A DNA stretch of 64,000 nucleotides from Muribaculaceae bacterium (GTDB lineage: Bacteria; Bacteroidota; Bacteroidia; Bacteroidales; Muribaculaceae): assembly GCA_017427945.1 (NCBI GenBank), contig JAFRRT010000033.1, positions 166,846 through 230,845 on the forward strand. The letters are read 5' to 3'. Position 1 is the first letter of the stretch. Every line of letters starts with the position of its first letter. Under the pieces are notes generated by a model. It made no database searches. It was given only the letters and a program-made list of their open reading frames with translations, and had not been told where the DNA came from. Below are positions 8,925 to 17,140 of this stretch, in pieces. A program made the position numbers and the translations under genes.

Positions 8925-10421
8925 ATGTACAAGAATATCATCAACTTTACGATAGCAGCCGTCATCATGCTACTTCCGCTAACGGGTATGGCAGCGCCGC
9001 AAACCACTGATATCAAAAAACCCACACGCGAGAGAGTCAAAGAAAAAGACGACAAGAAAAACGCCAACGACAAAAAGTCGACCAACGATAAGAAGGAGTC
9101 CAACGACAAAAAGGCCAACAACGACAAGAAGGAAGGCACCAAGGACAACAAAACGCCAACCACCGTCAAGAAAGAGGCTACTCCCGCCGAGAAGCCAGGC
9201 GACACCAAGCCCGCTGACGCAAATCAGAATGTCCAGAAAACCGTTGTTGATACCGCCAACAAAAATGCCGCTCCTCCAAAGCCTAAGAAGGTCCCGATGT
9301 ACCCTGACAAGGTGCAATTTGACGGCATCGACATTTCAAAACACCAGGGCGAAATTGACTGGGCTGAACTCAAGAAACAGTCTAAGATACAATACGTTTA
9401 CATCCGTGCTACCGTTGGTAGCAACGTGATCGACAACAAGTACAAAGAGAACTTCCGCAACGCACGCAAGCATGGCTTCAAGGCGGGTAGCTACCACTAT
9501 TTCACCAACCTGTCGAGCGCAACTGCACAGTTCGAGAATTTCATCAAGACAGTTGACCGCAACAGCCAAGACCTCCTGCCCATCATCGATGTGGAGGAAA
9601 TCAACCGCTGGAGCAAGCAGCAATTGCGTGACAGCGTAATGGTATTCGCCCGACTCGTGGAAGATTACTTCGGCTGCAAACCGCTTATCTATACCAACGA
9701 AAAGTTCTTTACGACCAATTTGGGTCGAGCCTTTGCAGAGTATCCCCTCTTTATTGCCAAATACAGCACGACTGCGCCCAACATCGGTTATAATTGGGTA
9801 CTGTGGCAATTCTCGGATTGCGGACAATTCAAAAGCAGTGTCAAGGGAAATCATGGCGAAGTGGACCTGAGCCGTTTCAATAAGGGCCGCTCTATCAACG
9901 ACATCCTGTATGTTCCCAGCAAACACAAACCCAAGAAGGTCAGCGCAATGGATGCCGTGGAGCAAAAAGAAAAACCCGCGACCGTGAAAATGACGGAGCA
10001 GAAACCAAAAGAGGCTCCCAAGACCACGAAACGTCAACAGGATGACAAAAAGCAAGCCGAGAAAGAAAAAAAACTCAAAGAACGCAACCAAAAGGCGGCC
10101 GATGAATTAGCCAAGAAGAAAGCCGAAGAGCAAAGGAAGGCTAAGGAAAAAGAAGAGCAGAGGAAAAAAGCCGAACAGCAGAAAAAGGCTCGTGAAGATG
10201 CCGCAAAAAAAGCTGAAGCCGAAAAACAAAGAAAGAAAGCCGAGGCCAAGCAGGCCCGACAAGATAAAGCCAAGCGTGATGCAGCCAGCAAGAGCAACAA
10301 GCCGGCAAGCCTGATGCAGTCATCAGCATCAAAACTTTCACAGTCACAACGCAACGACAGCATCCGCAACGCTAAACTCAAGGGCCAGAAAATCAACAAG
10401 AGCACGCCCGATAATGACTAA
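8925..10421 (+). CDS. Secreted GH25 muramidase with Lys-rich flanks
   Basis: 498 residues. Signal peptide about 1-23 (hydrophobic core, cut after GMAA). Residues 24-130 are a Lys/Asp/Asn-rich linker with five tandem DKKxxN hexapeptides. Residues about 130-325 are a glycoside hydrolase 25 domain: FDGIDISKHQGEIDW (catalytic Asp), GSYHYF, LLPIIDVEE (catalytic Asp/Glu) and LWQFSDCG. Residues 330-498 are a Lys/Glu/Ala-rich helix, probably coiled coil. GH25 enzymes cleave the MurNAc-GlcNAc bond of peptidoglycan. The extreme basic flanks are unusual and may bind wall or surface polymers. It overlaps the next GH25 gene by 8 bp. Confidence 0.88.
   Translation: MYKNIINFTIAAVIMLLPLTGMAAPQTTDIKKPTRERVKEKDDKKNANDKKSTNDKKESNDKKANNDKKEGTKDNKTPTTVKKEATPAEKPGDTKPADANQNVQKTVVDTANKNAAPPKPKKVPMYPDKVQFDGIDISKHQGEIDWAELKKQSKIQYVYIRATVGSNVIDNKYKENFRNARKHGFKAGSYHYFTNLSSATAQFENFIKTVDRNSQDLLPIIDVEEINRWSKQQLRDSVMVFARLVEDYFGCKPLIYTNEKFFTTNLGRAFAEYPLFIAKYSTTAPNIGYNWVLWQFSDCGQFKSSVKGNHGEVDLSRFNKGRSINDILYVPSKHKPKKVSAMDAVEQKEKPATVKMTEQKPKEAPKTTKRQQDDKKQAEKEKKLKERNQKAADELAKKKAEEQRKAKEKEEQRKKAEQQKKAREDAAKKAEAEKQRKKAEAKQARQDKAKRDAASKSNKPASLMQSSASKLSQSQRNDSIRNAKLKGQKINKSTPDND
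9051..9140 (+). repeat. 18-bp coding tandem repeat (five DKKxxN hexapeptides)
   Basis: Five consecutive 18-bp units encode DKKNAN, DKKSTN, DKKESN, DKKANN and DKKEGT (residues 43-72 of the GH25 protein). Units differ by several bases, so the array is old. Copy number may vary between strains. Confidence 0.85.
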
Positions 10422-11157
10422 TTCGGCACATAACCGACATACAGGGCCATTGCTTGCTACTTTAATGCTGGTAATGGCCTTGTTGTGTGCCTGCAACAAT
10501 ACCGACAAGAAAAAAGTCGCCAATCATGAGGTACCCCCTCGCAACGAACAGGCGAAATATGACGGTATCGACATCTCAAGCCACCAGGGTTTCATCGATT
10601 GGGCCAAGGTGAGCAGCGACAAGGACATTCGTTTTGTATACGTCAAGGCCTCGGAAGGGGCTACCTACCGTTCCCCGCATTACGCCCATAACATCACCCA
10701 AGCACGCCGTTACGGTCTGCTGGTGGGAAGCTACCACTACATCACATCTACCTCGACTATCGACGAGCAGTTCGAGAACTTCTCCAAGTTCGCCTTGCCT
10801 GCCATTCAAGACCTCATACCCATGCTTGACGTGGAAGTGCGCGGCAACTGGTCGCGCAGCCAGCTCATCGACAGCGTGGACAAGTTCTGCCAACTTATCA
10901 AGGGCTACTATGGCGTACAGCCCATGATTTACAGCACCATGGGCTTCTACAACAAAAATCTCGCGCCCCATTTCAACAACTATCACCTCTACATCGGGCG
11001 CTATTCATCCACCGAGCCCGAGATTAACTGGGAGGGAAAGCACACCATTTGGCAATACAGCGAGACGGGCATCATTCCCGGCATTGACGCCTATGTTGAC
11101 CTGTGCCGCTACAGCCCTGACGGCTGGCTGGATGAAATCCTGTTGCCCCACAACTGA
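10414..11157 (+). CDS. GH25 muramidase lipoprotein
   Basis: 247 residues. The N-terminus has a hydrophobic stretch ending in a lipobox (VMALLCAC, Cys near 28), so it should be a lipoprotein. The rest is a single GH25 domain with YDGIDISSHQGFIDW, KASEGATY, GSYHYI, LIPMLDVEVRGNW and HTIWQYSETG. It is a compact paralogue of the upstream gene without the Lys-rich flanks. The ATG lies 8 bp inside the previous gene (ATGACTAA), so the two are translationally coupled and likely act together on peptidoglycan at different positions in the envelope. Confidence 0.88.
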   Translation: MTNSAHNRHTGPLLATLMLVMALLCACNNTDKKKVANHEVPPRNEQAKYDGIDISSHQGFIDWAKVSSDKDIRFVYVKASEGATYRSPHYAHNITQARRYGLLVGSYHYITSTSTIDEQFENFSKFALPAIQDLIPMLDVEVRGNWSRSQLIDSVDKFCQLIKGYYGVQPMIYSTMGFYNKNLAPHFNNYHLYIGRYSSTEPEINWEGKHTIWQYSETGIIPGIDAYVDLCRYSPDGWLDEILLPHN

Positions 11158-11190
11158 TACCCCTACCCTTTCACGCTTTTTAACAATCTT

Positions 11191-11225
11191 TTTGGTGAGC
11201 GGTTTGAAATATCGTTGTAACTTTG
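11191..11225 (+). promoter_or_regulatory. Promoter of the nucleoside phosphorylase gene
   Basis: TTTG at 11191-11194 and TAACTTTG at 11218-11225, spacing 23 bp (slightly long). The predicted start near 11232 gives a leader of about 42 nt to the ATG at 11274 and rules out the in-frame TTG at 11223 as translation start. Confidence 0.55.
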
Positions 11226-11273
11226 AATTTTCATTCAACAACAAATTATGGATCATATAAAAATCTCGACAAT

Positions 11274-12155
11274 ATGAATACAAATCAGATTCCCGCTTCA
11301 GAATTTATTATCAATGATGATGGTTCAGCGTTTCACATCCATGTGAAGCCTGAGCACTTGACCGATAACATCATTGTGTGTGGTGACCCTGGCCGCGTGA
11401 CGATGATAGCGGCACGTTTTGACACTCAGGAATGGGAAACTTCGAGCCGTGAGTTCCATGCCATAGGCGGCACTTACCACGGTAAACCCATCATGGCGCT
11501 TTCTCACGGTATCGGCCCCGATAACATCGACATCGTGATGACCGAGCTGGACGGACTGGCAAACATTGACTTCGAGACCCGTACCCCCAAGGCCGAACAC
11601 CGCACCCTTAACATCGTGCGCATCGGCACCTCGGGTGGTTTGCAGCCCTATGTTCCCGTAGGCACCCCCGTCATCGCCTCTAAAGCCATCGGCTTTGACG
11701 GTGTCATCAATTATTATGCCGACCGTAACAAGGTGGTTGACCTTGACTTTGAGAATAAATTTTGCGACTTCGTGAAGTGGAATAAACTGTTCGCCAGACC
11801 TTACGTCGTGGATGCCGATCCATGGCTGGTCGAGAAAATCGGACGTGACGACATGGTTCGCGGATACACCATCTCGGCAGTGGGATTCTATGGTCCCCAG
11901 GGCAGGCGCGTACGTTTGGACCTGATGGAACCCGAATTGAACGCCCGCATCGAGAAGTTTGAGTACAACGGCGGCCACATCACCAATTATGAGATGGAAA
12001 GCAGTGCTCTGCAAGGTATGGCAGCCCTGTTGGGCCATCGCGCCATGACCGTATGCTCCATCATCGCCAACCGCGTGGCAACCGATGTGAACCCCAACTA
12101 CAAGACAGCTGTCGAAGACCTCGTGTCAACAGTCCTCGACCGCTTAACGGAATAA
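11274..12155 (+). CDS. Nucleoside (uridine-type) phosphorylase
   Basis: 293 residues from the ATG at 11274 (MNTNQIPASEF); an upstream in-frame TTG overlaps the -7 box and is not used. NP-1 family motifs: NIIVCGDPGRVTMIAARF (phosphate-binding GDPGR), LSHGIGPDNIDIVMTEL, VRIGTSGGLQPYVPVGT and the substrate-site segment NYEMESSALQGMAALLGHRA. These enzymes phosphorolyse nucleosides to base and ribose-1-phosphate for salvage. Motifs favour uridine phosphorylase, but purine activity cannot be ruled out. Single-gene unit followed by a strong terminator. Confidence 0.9.
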   Translation: MNTNQIPASEFIINDDGSAFHIHVKPEHLTDNIIVCGDPGRVTMIAARFDTQEWETSSREFHAIGGTYHGKPIMALSHGIGPDNIDIVMTELDGLANIDFETRTPKAEHRTLNIVRIGTSGGLQPYVPVGTPVIASKAIGFDGVINYYADRNKVVDLDFENKFCDFVKWNKLFARPYVVDADPWLVEKIGRDDMVRGYTISAVGFYGPQGRRVRLDLMEPELNARIEKFEYNGGHITNYEMESSALQGMAALLGHRAMTVCSIIANRVATDVNPNYKTAVEDLVSTVLDRLTE

Positions 12156-12188
12156 TATCAGAACAGATAGATTTTTCAGAAGTCGTTT

Positions 12189-12227
12189 GAGCCTTGCGCT
12201 GTCATCAGTTGCAAGGCTCTTTTTTTA
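12189..12227 (+). terminator. Rho-independent terminator after the nucleoside phosphorylase
   Basis: Perfect 9-bp stem GAGCCTTGC (12189-12197) / GCAAGGCTC (12211-12219) with a 13-nt loop, followed by seven T. Confidence 0.9.
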
Positions 12228-12349
12228 TATGCTTGATGATATTCAGTTGATAACAAAAAGAAAAAAAAACTTAAAATAGAATCATGATATAATATTATGC
12301 GATAAGGTTGCGTTATGAATGTGTAAGAATTTTAAACGACGGTTTGCCT

Positions 12350-12508
12350 ATGCATAAAACTACTACTTCTATTAAAATCGAGGAAGACGTTATTACCACA
12401 GTGAAAGGACCCAAGCAGTCCACCATTGAACTGATCAAGCAGTTCGCAAGAGCCTATCAGTATAACGTCGAGTTGCCGAGAGGACTGGAATCGATGATTT
12501 TGAATTAA
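12350..12508 (+). CDS. Small hypothetical protein, 52 aa
   Basis: From the ATG at 12350 the frame encodes a 52-residue basic/polar protein with central segments VKGPKQSTIELIKQFARAY and LPRGLESMILN. It has no signal peptide or transmembrane segment. The frame continues upstream to 12308, but the MHKTTTSIK start gives a more natural N-terminus. I recall short Bacteroidales proteins with a similar QST-I-x-FIxQFAR core, but I cannot name a family or function. It lies alone between two terminator hairpins, which supports a real monocistronic unit. Confidence 0.5.
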   Translation: MHKTTTSIKIEEDVITTVKGPKQSTIELIKQFARAYQYNVELPRGLESMILN

Positions 12509-12535
12509 AGACATCATCCCCTCTCCAAGGTATCA

Positions 12536-12569
12536 GAAAGCCTCACCGCGCATCGCGGGAGGCTTTCTT
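12536..12569 (+). terminator. Terminator hairpin after the small ORF
   Basis: Perfect 9-bp stem GAAAGCCTC (12536-12544) / GAGGCTTTC (12559-12567), extended inside by CCGCG/CGCGG. The T tail is short (TTG), so termination strength is uncertain. Confidence 0.65.
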
Positions 12570-12610
12570 GCGTTTGACAGGAGTTTTTTGATGCTTCAAC
12601 GGCATGGGTG

Positions 12611-12641
12611 TTGCTCATGTCACGATAAAATTGTATATTTG
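12611..12641 (+). promoter_or_regulatory. Promoter of cdsA
   Basis: TTG at 12611-12613 and TATATTTG at 12634-12641 with 20-bp spacing fit the Bacteroidales consensus. The start would be near 12648, giving a very short leader before the ATG at 12662. Confidence 0.65.
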
Positions 12642-12661
12642 CACCCGATAAACTGACATTC

Positions 12662-13510
12662 ATGAAGAATTTGATCAAACGCATCCTGTCGGGTGCCATC
12701 TACATAGCGCTGATTGTGGCGGCCATCCTGTTGCTGGATAACTCTCCGGTGATGTATCTGCTGGTGTTCTCACTGCTCATTGTGGTAGCCATTGGTGAAA
12801 TGATTACGATGGCCAAAGAAGATGAGCACCAGTCGTGGCTTGTCAACATCATCGACATGATAGGAGGCGTTGGTGTGTTTGTGGCATTCTACCTGCACTA
12901 TGAGGGAGAGACCATGCAGTCAAGAGCCCTGTGGCTGCTGCCCATCGCCGTCTATCTGCTGTTGCGCACCATTATTCAGCTCTACCGTCCCAGCATGAAT
13001 GCGGTGCACAGCCTTGAACGCTCATTTTTCTCACTGGGATATATCGCTTTGCCCATTGCACTGCTCAACTGCATTATGAGCATCACTGCCCCCCGATTGC
13101 TGCTGGGCATGTTCATGTTTATCTGGCTCTATGATACCGGAGCTTTTTGCGTGGGGATGTTGCTGGGTCGTCACCGACTGTTCGAGCGCATCTCGCCCAA
13201 GAAATCATGGGAAGGCGGCATAGGTGGTGTGGCGGCATGCATTGCCGGAGCCTACATCACCCACAACTGGTTTGACGAGTTTTTCCAGGTTCCTGAATTG
13301 ACTATCTGGGTAATTCTGAGCGTTGTGGTAGCAGTGTTTGCTACCTTCGGTGACCTGGTTGAGTCACTTATCAAGCGTTCGGTAGGCGTCAAGGATTCAG
13401 GCCACATATTACCTGGTCACGGCGGCATTCTGGACCGCATCGACAGCCTCCTGCTGGTGGCTCCTGCCGTCCTCATCTATCTGCTGCTTATCGTTCCCAA
13501 CATTCAGTAA
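12662..13510 (+). CDS. cdsA: CdsA, phosphatidate cytidylyltransferase
   Basis: Makes CDP-diacylglycerol from phosphatidate and CTP, the branch point of phospholipid synthesis; inner membrane. The 282 residues are mostly hydrophobic with about eight membrane segments and contain ISPKKSWEGGIGG plus the full family signature at residues about 236-262 (SLIKRSVGVKDSG then HGGILDRIDSLL). Length is normal. It is followed after 10 bp by the MltF-like transglycosylase gene, so the two probably share a transcript. Confidence 0.95.
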   Translation: MKNLIKRILSGAIYIALIVAAILLLDNSPVMYLLVFSLLIVVAIGEMITMAKEDEHQSWLVNIIDMIGGVGVFVAFYLHYEGETMQSRALWLLPIAVYLLLRTIIQLYRPSMNAVHSLERSFFSLGYIALPIALLNCIMSITAPRLLLGMFMFIWLYDTGAFCVGMLLGRHRLFERISPKKSWEGGIGGVAACIAGAYITHNWFDEFFQVPELTIWVILSVVVAVFATFGDLVESLIKRSVGVKDSGHILPGHGGILDRIDSLLLVAPAVLIYLLLIVPNIQ

Positions 13511-13520
13511 TCCATCCATC

Positions 13521-14900
13521 ATGCGAGGTATTACCCCTTCATTGCTATTCCTGTGGCTGATGCTGTCGATGCTGTCTTGTGGAGGAAACCGTGACAAGAC
13601 CGCGCCACAGCACCATCTGCCCGATACGCTCACTGTGGGGACCCTCTACAGCCCCACCGGATTCTTTATTCTCAAGGGCGATACCATGGGTTACGATTAT
13701 GACCGCATCTGTGACTTTGCCAAATCACATGACATCGCTTTGCGTTTCAAGGTGGCACGCAGCATGGACGACCTGATAAAGATGCTCAAAAAACACAGTG
13801 TCGATGTCCTGGCCTGCGAAATCCCTGTGACGGCTGAATACAAGTCCCGTGTACTGCACTGCGGTGCAGTCAACGAGACATATCAGGTGCTCGTGCAACA
13901 CAGCGGCACCAGCATGATATATGACGTCACACAACTCATCGGGTGCGACGTGTATGTCGAAAAAGGCTCCAAGTATGAGTCCCGTCTGCGCAACCTCGAC
14001 AACGAAGTGGGCGGCGGCATCCTCATCCACACCGTCGAGGGAGAGAAAGCTTTACCCACCGAACTGATTCAGAGTGTATCGAAGCGTAAAATCCCGTTTA
14101 CCATCGTGGACAGTGACATCGCCCGGATGAACCTGCTCTACTATGACAGCATCAACATCCAGCTCAGGGTAGGATTTGCACAGCACTCCTCATGGGCGGT
14201 GTCAAAACGCGATAAGTGGCTGGCCGACAGCATTAACGCGTGGGCTGCAAGCAGCAATGCCAAGGAGTACTCCAAGCAGATGCTCAAACACTACTTCGAG
14301 ATGAACCGCGGCCCCAAACCCGATTCGGTCAAGGTAGATACCCCTGCGGTAACGCCTCCCGGCGGCATCTCGCCCTACGACCACGTGTTGAAGCAGTATG
14401 CCAACGAGATTGGATGGGACTGGAGACTGTTGGCGGCCATCGCCTTCTCGGAGTCGGGCTTTGACCCGAACGCGACCTCGTGGATGGGTGCACGCGGACT
14501 CATGCAGGTAATGCCCAAGACAGCACGCTCTTTTGGCGTGAACGAAAACGACTTGAGCAATCCCGAAGTGAGCATCCGTGTGGCCTCCAAGATTCTCAAG
14601 GAATTGGACGGCATCATGAGGGGACGCACCGGTCCCCAAGATCGCATCAAGTTTGTCCTCGCTGCCTATAATGCCGGCTCAGGCCATGTGACCGACGCCA
14701 TCGCCCTGGCACGCAAGTATGAACTCGATCCACGGGTGTGGGACGAAAACGTGGAGCAAGCGATGTTATGGAAAATGGACCCTGAATACTATAACGACTC
14801 GGTATGCTCCAATGGTTACTGTCGCGGCACTGAGCCGGTTGACTATGTTGTCAAGGTGCTCAACTGCTACGAGAACTACAAGAAGAACCACAAACGATAA
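13521..14900 (+). CDS. MltF-like lytic transglycosylase lipoprotein
   Basis: 459 residues. Signal peptide with lipobox LSMLSCG (Cys about 20). Residues about 35-255 resemble a periplasmic solute-binding domain (SBP_bac_3 type: TLTVGTLYSPTGFF, YDYDRICDFAKSHDI, DVLACEIPVT). Residues about 285-430 are an SLT domain with the catalytic Glu in LLAAIAFSESGFDPNA, then GARGLMQVMPKTARSFGV and LAAYNAGSGHVTDA. This two-domain order matches MltF, which cleaves peptidoglycan with 1,6-anhydro-MurNAc formation. It probably acts from the inner face of the outer membrane. Confidence 0.9.
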   Translation: MRGITPSLLFLWLMLSMLSCGGNRDKTAPQHHLPDTLTVGTLYSPTGFFILKGDTMGYDYDRICDFAKSHDIALRFKVARSMDDLIKMLKKHSVDVLACEIPVTAEYKSRVLHCGAVNETYQVLVQHSGTSMIYDVTQLIGCDVYVEKGSKYESRLRNLDNEVGGGILIHTVEGEKALPTELIQSVSKRKIPFTIVDSDIARMNLLYYDSINIQLRVGFAQHSSWAVSKRDKWLADSINAWAASSNAKEYSKQMLKHYFEMNRGPKPDSVKVDTPAVTPPGGISPYDHVLKQYANEIGWDWRLLAAIAFSESGFDPNATSWMGARGLMQVMPKTARSFGVNENDLSNPEVSIRVASKILKELDGIMRGRTGPQDRIKFVLAAYNAGSGHVTDAIALARKYELDPRVWDENVEQAMLWKMDPEYYNDSVCSNGYCRGTEPVDYVVKVLNCYENYKKNHKR

Positions 14901-14982
14901 AAAACAACTGTCTTTTATACTAAAGACACATCATTTTAAGTTTAATATTCAAGTATTTATAAAAACGGCAAAAGTAATTGTT

Positions 14983-15534
14983 ATGAAAAAGAAAAGCTTA
15001 ATCATTGTCACTCTGGTGGCATTATCGGCATCAATGATGATGCAGTCATGTATCGGTAGTTTCGCACTGTTCAATAAAGTGAAAGCATGGAACGACCATG
15101 TGGGAGACAAGTTCGTGAACGAGTTGGTCTTCGTTGCCATGTGGATTCTGCCCGTTTATGAATTGAGTTTTGCAGCCGACCTGTTCATCCTCAACACCAT
15201 TGAGTTCTGGTCGGGCACCAACCCCGCATTGGCCGAGACCAAGGTCATTGACGGTAAGGACGCTCAATACCTGGTTGCAAAGAACGAGGCTGGTTACACC
15301 ATCACCAATATGACCACCAAGCAGGTCACCCGCTTCAACTTCAATGCCCAGGATAACTCCTGGTCGCTCGTGAACAACGGAAAAGAGGTGAAACTGTTCT
15401 CGTTTGTTGACGACACCCATATCAATATCATCACCCGTGACGGCAGCTACACCCAAGTGGAACTGTCACAACCCGGTGTAGTAGCCTATCAGGAATTGGT
15501 CGGCATCGGAGAAGAGGTCTTTGCCATGCGGTGA
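14983..15534 (+). CDS. DUF3332 family lipoprotein
   Basis: 183 residues from the ATG at 14983 (MKKKSLIIVTLVALSASM); the frame is open further upstream but without a signal peptide. Lipobox MMQSCIG (Cys about 23), followed by a segment typical of DUF3332: SFALFNKVKAWNDHVGDKF, then a hydrophobic stretch (LVFVAMWILPVYELSFAADL) that may enter the membrane. The second half is soluble and beta-rich. Function unknown. It stands 82 bp after the transglycosylase and 55 bp before the PhzF gene on the same strand. Confidence 0.8.
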   Translation: MKKKSLIIVTLVALSASMMMQSCIGSFALFNKVKAWNDHVGDKFVNELVFVAMWILPVYELSFAADLFILNTIEFWSGTNPALAETKVIDGKDAQYLVAKNEAGYTITNMTTKQVTRFNFNAQDNSWSLVNNGKEVKLFSFVDDTHINIITRDGSYTQVELSQPGVVAYQELVGIGEEVFAMR

Positions 15535-15589
15535 CAGGCTGCTTGTGGCAACGACCGCCCTACCCTATTGACAGATTAAAACTGGATCC

Positions 15590-16441
15590 ATGAAATACTT
15601 TATCGCAGACGCTTTCACCGATCACCTTTTCGGTGGAAACCCCGCTGGCGTCGTGCTGTTAGGACAGGATGCCCCATTCCCCAGCGATCAGCTGATGCAG
15701 CACATCGCCGCCGAGTTGAGATACTCTGAAACGGTTTTTGTTCAACAGAACGGACCTGCCGAATTCACCGTACGCTACTTCACGCCTTGCAGCGAAGTGG
15801 ACCTGTGCGGTCACGGCACTATCGCAACTTTCGGGATATTGAGGAAAGAAGGTATCGTCGCCGACGGCACCGTGTGCTGCAACCACACGCGAGCCGGAGA
15901 CCTTGAAGTTGTCATTGGTGAGCAGGTGATGATGCAGATGGCTGAGCCAAAGGTAATTGTGCCGATGCTCGATATCGAATACCTGCACAATATCATGGCA
16001 GGCATGAACATGATAGAATGGTCTGACCTACCCGTTGAGGTCATATCGACCGGTCTGCCCGACATCATCATGCCGGTGGCTAACGTTCAATCACTCAACG
16101 CGCTCAAGCCCGACATGGATGCGCTTGCCGAGTTGAGCAGGGAACTGAATGTGCTGGGGGTTCATGCTTTTGCTCTCGGCGACGACGGCTATACGGCCCA
16201 CGTACGCAATTTCGCACCGTTGTACGGTGTTCCTGAAGAATCGGCGACTGGCACCGCTAACGCCGCCCTGACCTATTACCTGTATCGCCGCAACATCATT
16301 AAGCATGACGAAAAATGCCTTTATATGCAAGGAGAAGCTATGCAACGGCCATCGGTTGTCGCTGTTGTCCTGAAGAAGAACGGTATTGCCTTCGTTGGCG
16401 GACAATGTGCCGTTGTCGCCACAGGAGAATTCCTTGTGTGA
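15590..16441 (+). CDS. PhzF family isomerase
   Basis: 283 residues with the diaminopimelate-epimerase-like fold of PhzF proteins: AFTDHLFGGNPAGVVLL at the N-terminus, RYSETVFVQ (catalytic Glu region, about residue 46), EVDLCGHGTIATFGIL, and the second-domain motif ESATGTANAALTYYL. No phenazine genes are nearby, so this is a housekeeping PhzF homologue of unknown substrate, as in many bacteria. Cytoplasmic. Confidence 0.9.
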   Translation: MKYFIADAFTDHLFGGNPAGVVLLGQDAPFPSDQLMQHIAAELRYSETVFVQQNGPAEFTVRYFTPCSEVDLCGHGTIATFGILRKEGIVADGTVCCNHTRAGDLEVVIGEQVMMQMAEPKVIVPMLDIEYLHNIMAGMNMIEWSDLPVEVISTGLPDIIMPVANVQSLNALKPDMDALAELSRELNVLGVHAFALGDDGYTAHVRNFAPLYGVPEESATGTANAALTYYLYRRNIIKHDEKCLYMQGEAMQRPSVVAVVLKKNGIAFVGGQCAVVATGEFLV

Positions 16442-16486
16442 CAACCCGTTTTTTTGCTGAACAAGAACAGTTTAGACAAAAACAAT

Positions 16487-16518
16487 ATGCTTGGGGAGAG
16501 TTACTTCTCCTCAAGCAT
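16487..16518. terminator. Bidirectional terminator between PhzF and cvpA
   Basis: Stem ATGCTTG-GGAGA / TCTCC-CAAGCAT (16487-16518) between convergent genes. On the minus strand it is followed by TATTGTTTTTG, on the plus strand by AATTTTATG. Confidence 0.75.
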
Positions 16519-16539
16519 AATTTTATGATTGACAATATT

Positions 16540-17124
16540 TTACATTGACGATTCCGGCAGAGAGATGTTGTCGACGGGAACCGGTTCTATCATGTCTCGA
16601 TACAACTTTAGTGAGTCGCTGGGCATGGCTTCGCACCCCAATACAACGGGCATCAGGTCAAGGGTGAACTCATAAGGCTTATTGTCCATCATGTGCTGCG
16701 TGCCAAAAGTGTCCAGGTCGGGATTGATGGCATACAACAGATTCAATGCAAGACTCAACACAAAGGCATACTTGAACATGAACAGCAGCGAGCCACCCAA
16801 CTTATCGATAAAACCCAGATGCACAGCCTTTAACGTCCCCTTGAACAAACGCATCACCAGCCTGATGACCACCATGATAATGAGGAACATGAAAGCCAAA
16901 GAGACCGTCTTGACAGTAATTGCCGACAACGGCCATTCTGCCGCACTGGGAACAACCGACAGGAACAAATCCTTAGCCAGGTCACCGCACTTATAACAAA
17001 GCACAATGGCGATGATCCACGAAATAACAGATGAGAGTTGCCCAATGAGACCTTTGCGGTAACCCAGCACAATGCCTCCCAGTACTATCAGAATGATGAT
17101 TGCATCAACCAGTGTCATAACCAT
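16540..17124 (-). CDS. cvpA: CvpA family membrane protein
   Basis: 194 residues from the ATG at 17124 (MVMTLVDAIIILIVLGG); an alternative ATG lies 6 bp downstream. Four hydrophobic segments in the first 120 residues and the CvpA pattern VDAIIILIVLGGIVLGYRKG. The C-terminal 75 residues are soluble. CvpA proteins are linked to envelope homeostasis and colicin V export, but the exact activity is unknown. It follows the Tat aldo/keto reductase stop by 16 bp and ends at a terminator shared with PhzF. Confidence 0.88.
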   Translation of the reverse strand: MVMTLVDAIIILIVLGGIVLGYRKGLIGQLSSVISWIIAIVLCYKCGDLAKDLFLSVVPSAAEWPLSAITVKTVSLAFMFLIIMVVIRLVMRLFKGTLKAVHLGFIDKLGGSLLFMFKYAFVLSLALNLLYAINPDLDTFGTQHMMDNKPYEFTLDLMPVVLGCEAMPSDSLKLYRDMIEPVPVDNISLPESSM

Positions 17125-17140
17125 CTGTTTTTCAATATAC

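Noticed and set aside
8735-9208. Hydrophobic 157-residue frame on the minus strand
   Set aside because: It covers the 6S-like RNA and the Lys-rich start of the GH25 gene; the apparent Leu/Phe/Ser-rich repeats are the complement of DKK repeats.
14909-14928. Hairpin TGTCTTT/AAAGACA after the transglycosylase gene
   Set aside because: Only 7 bp and A/T-rich, with no T run; too weak to call a terminator.
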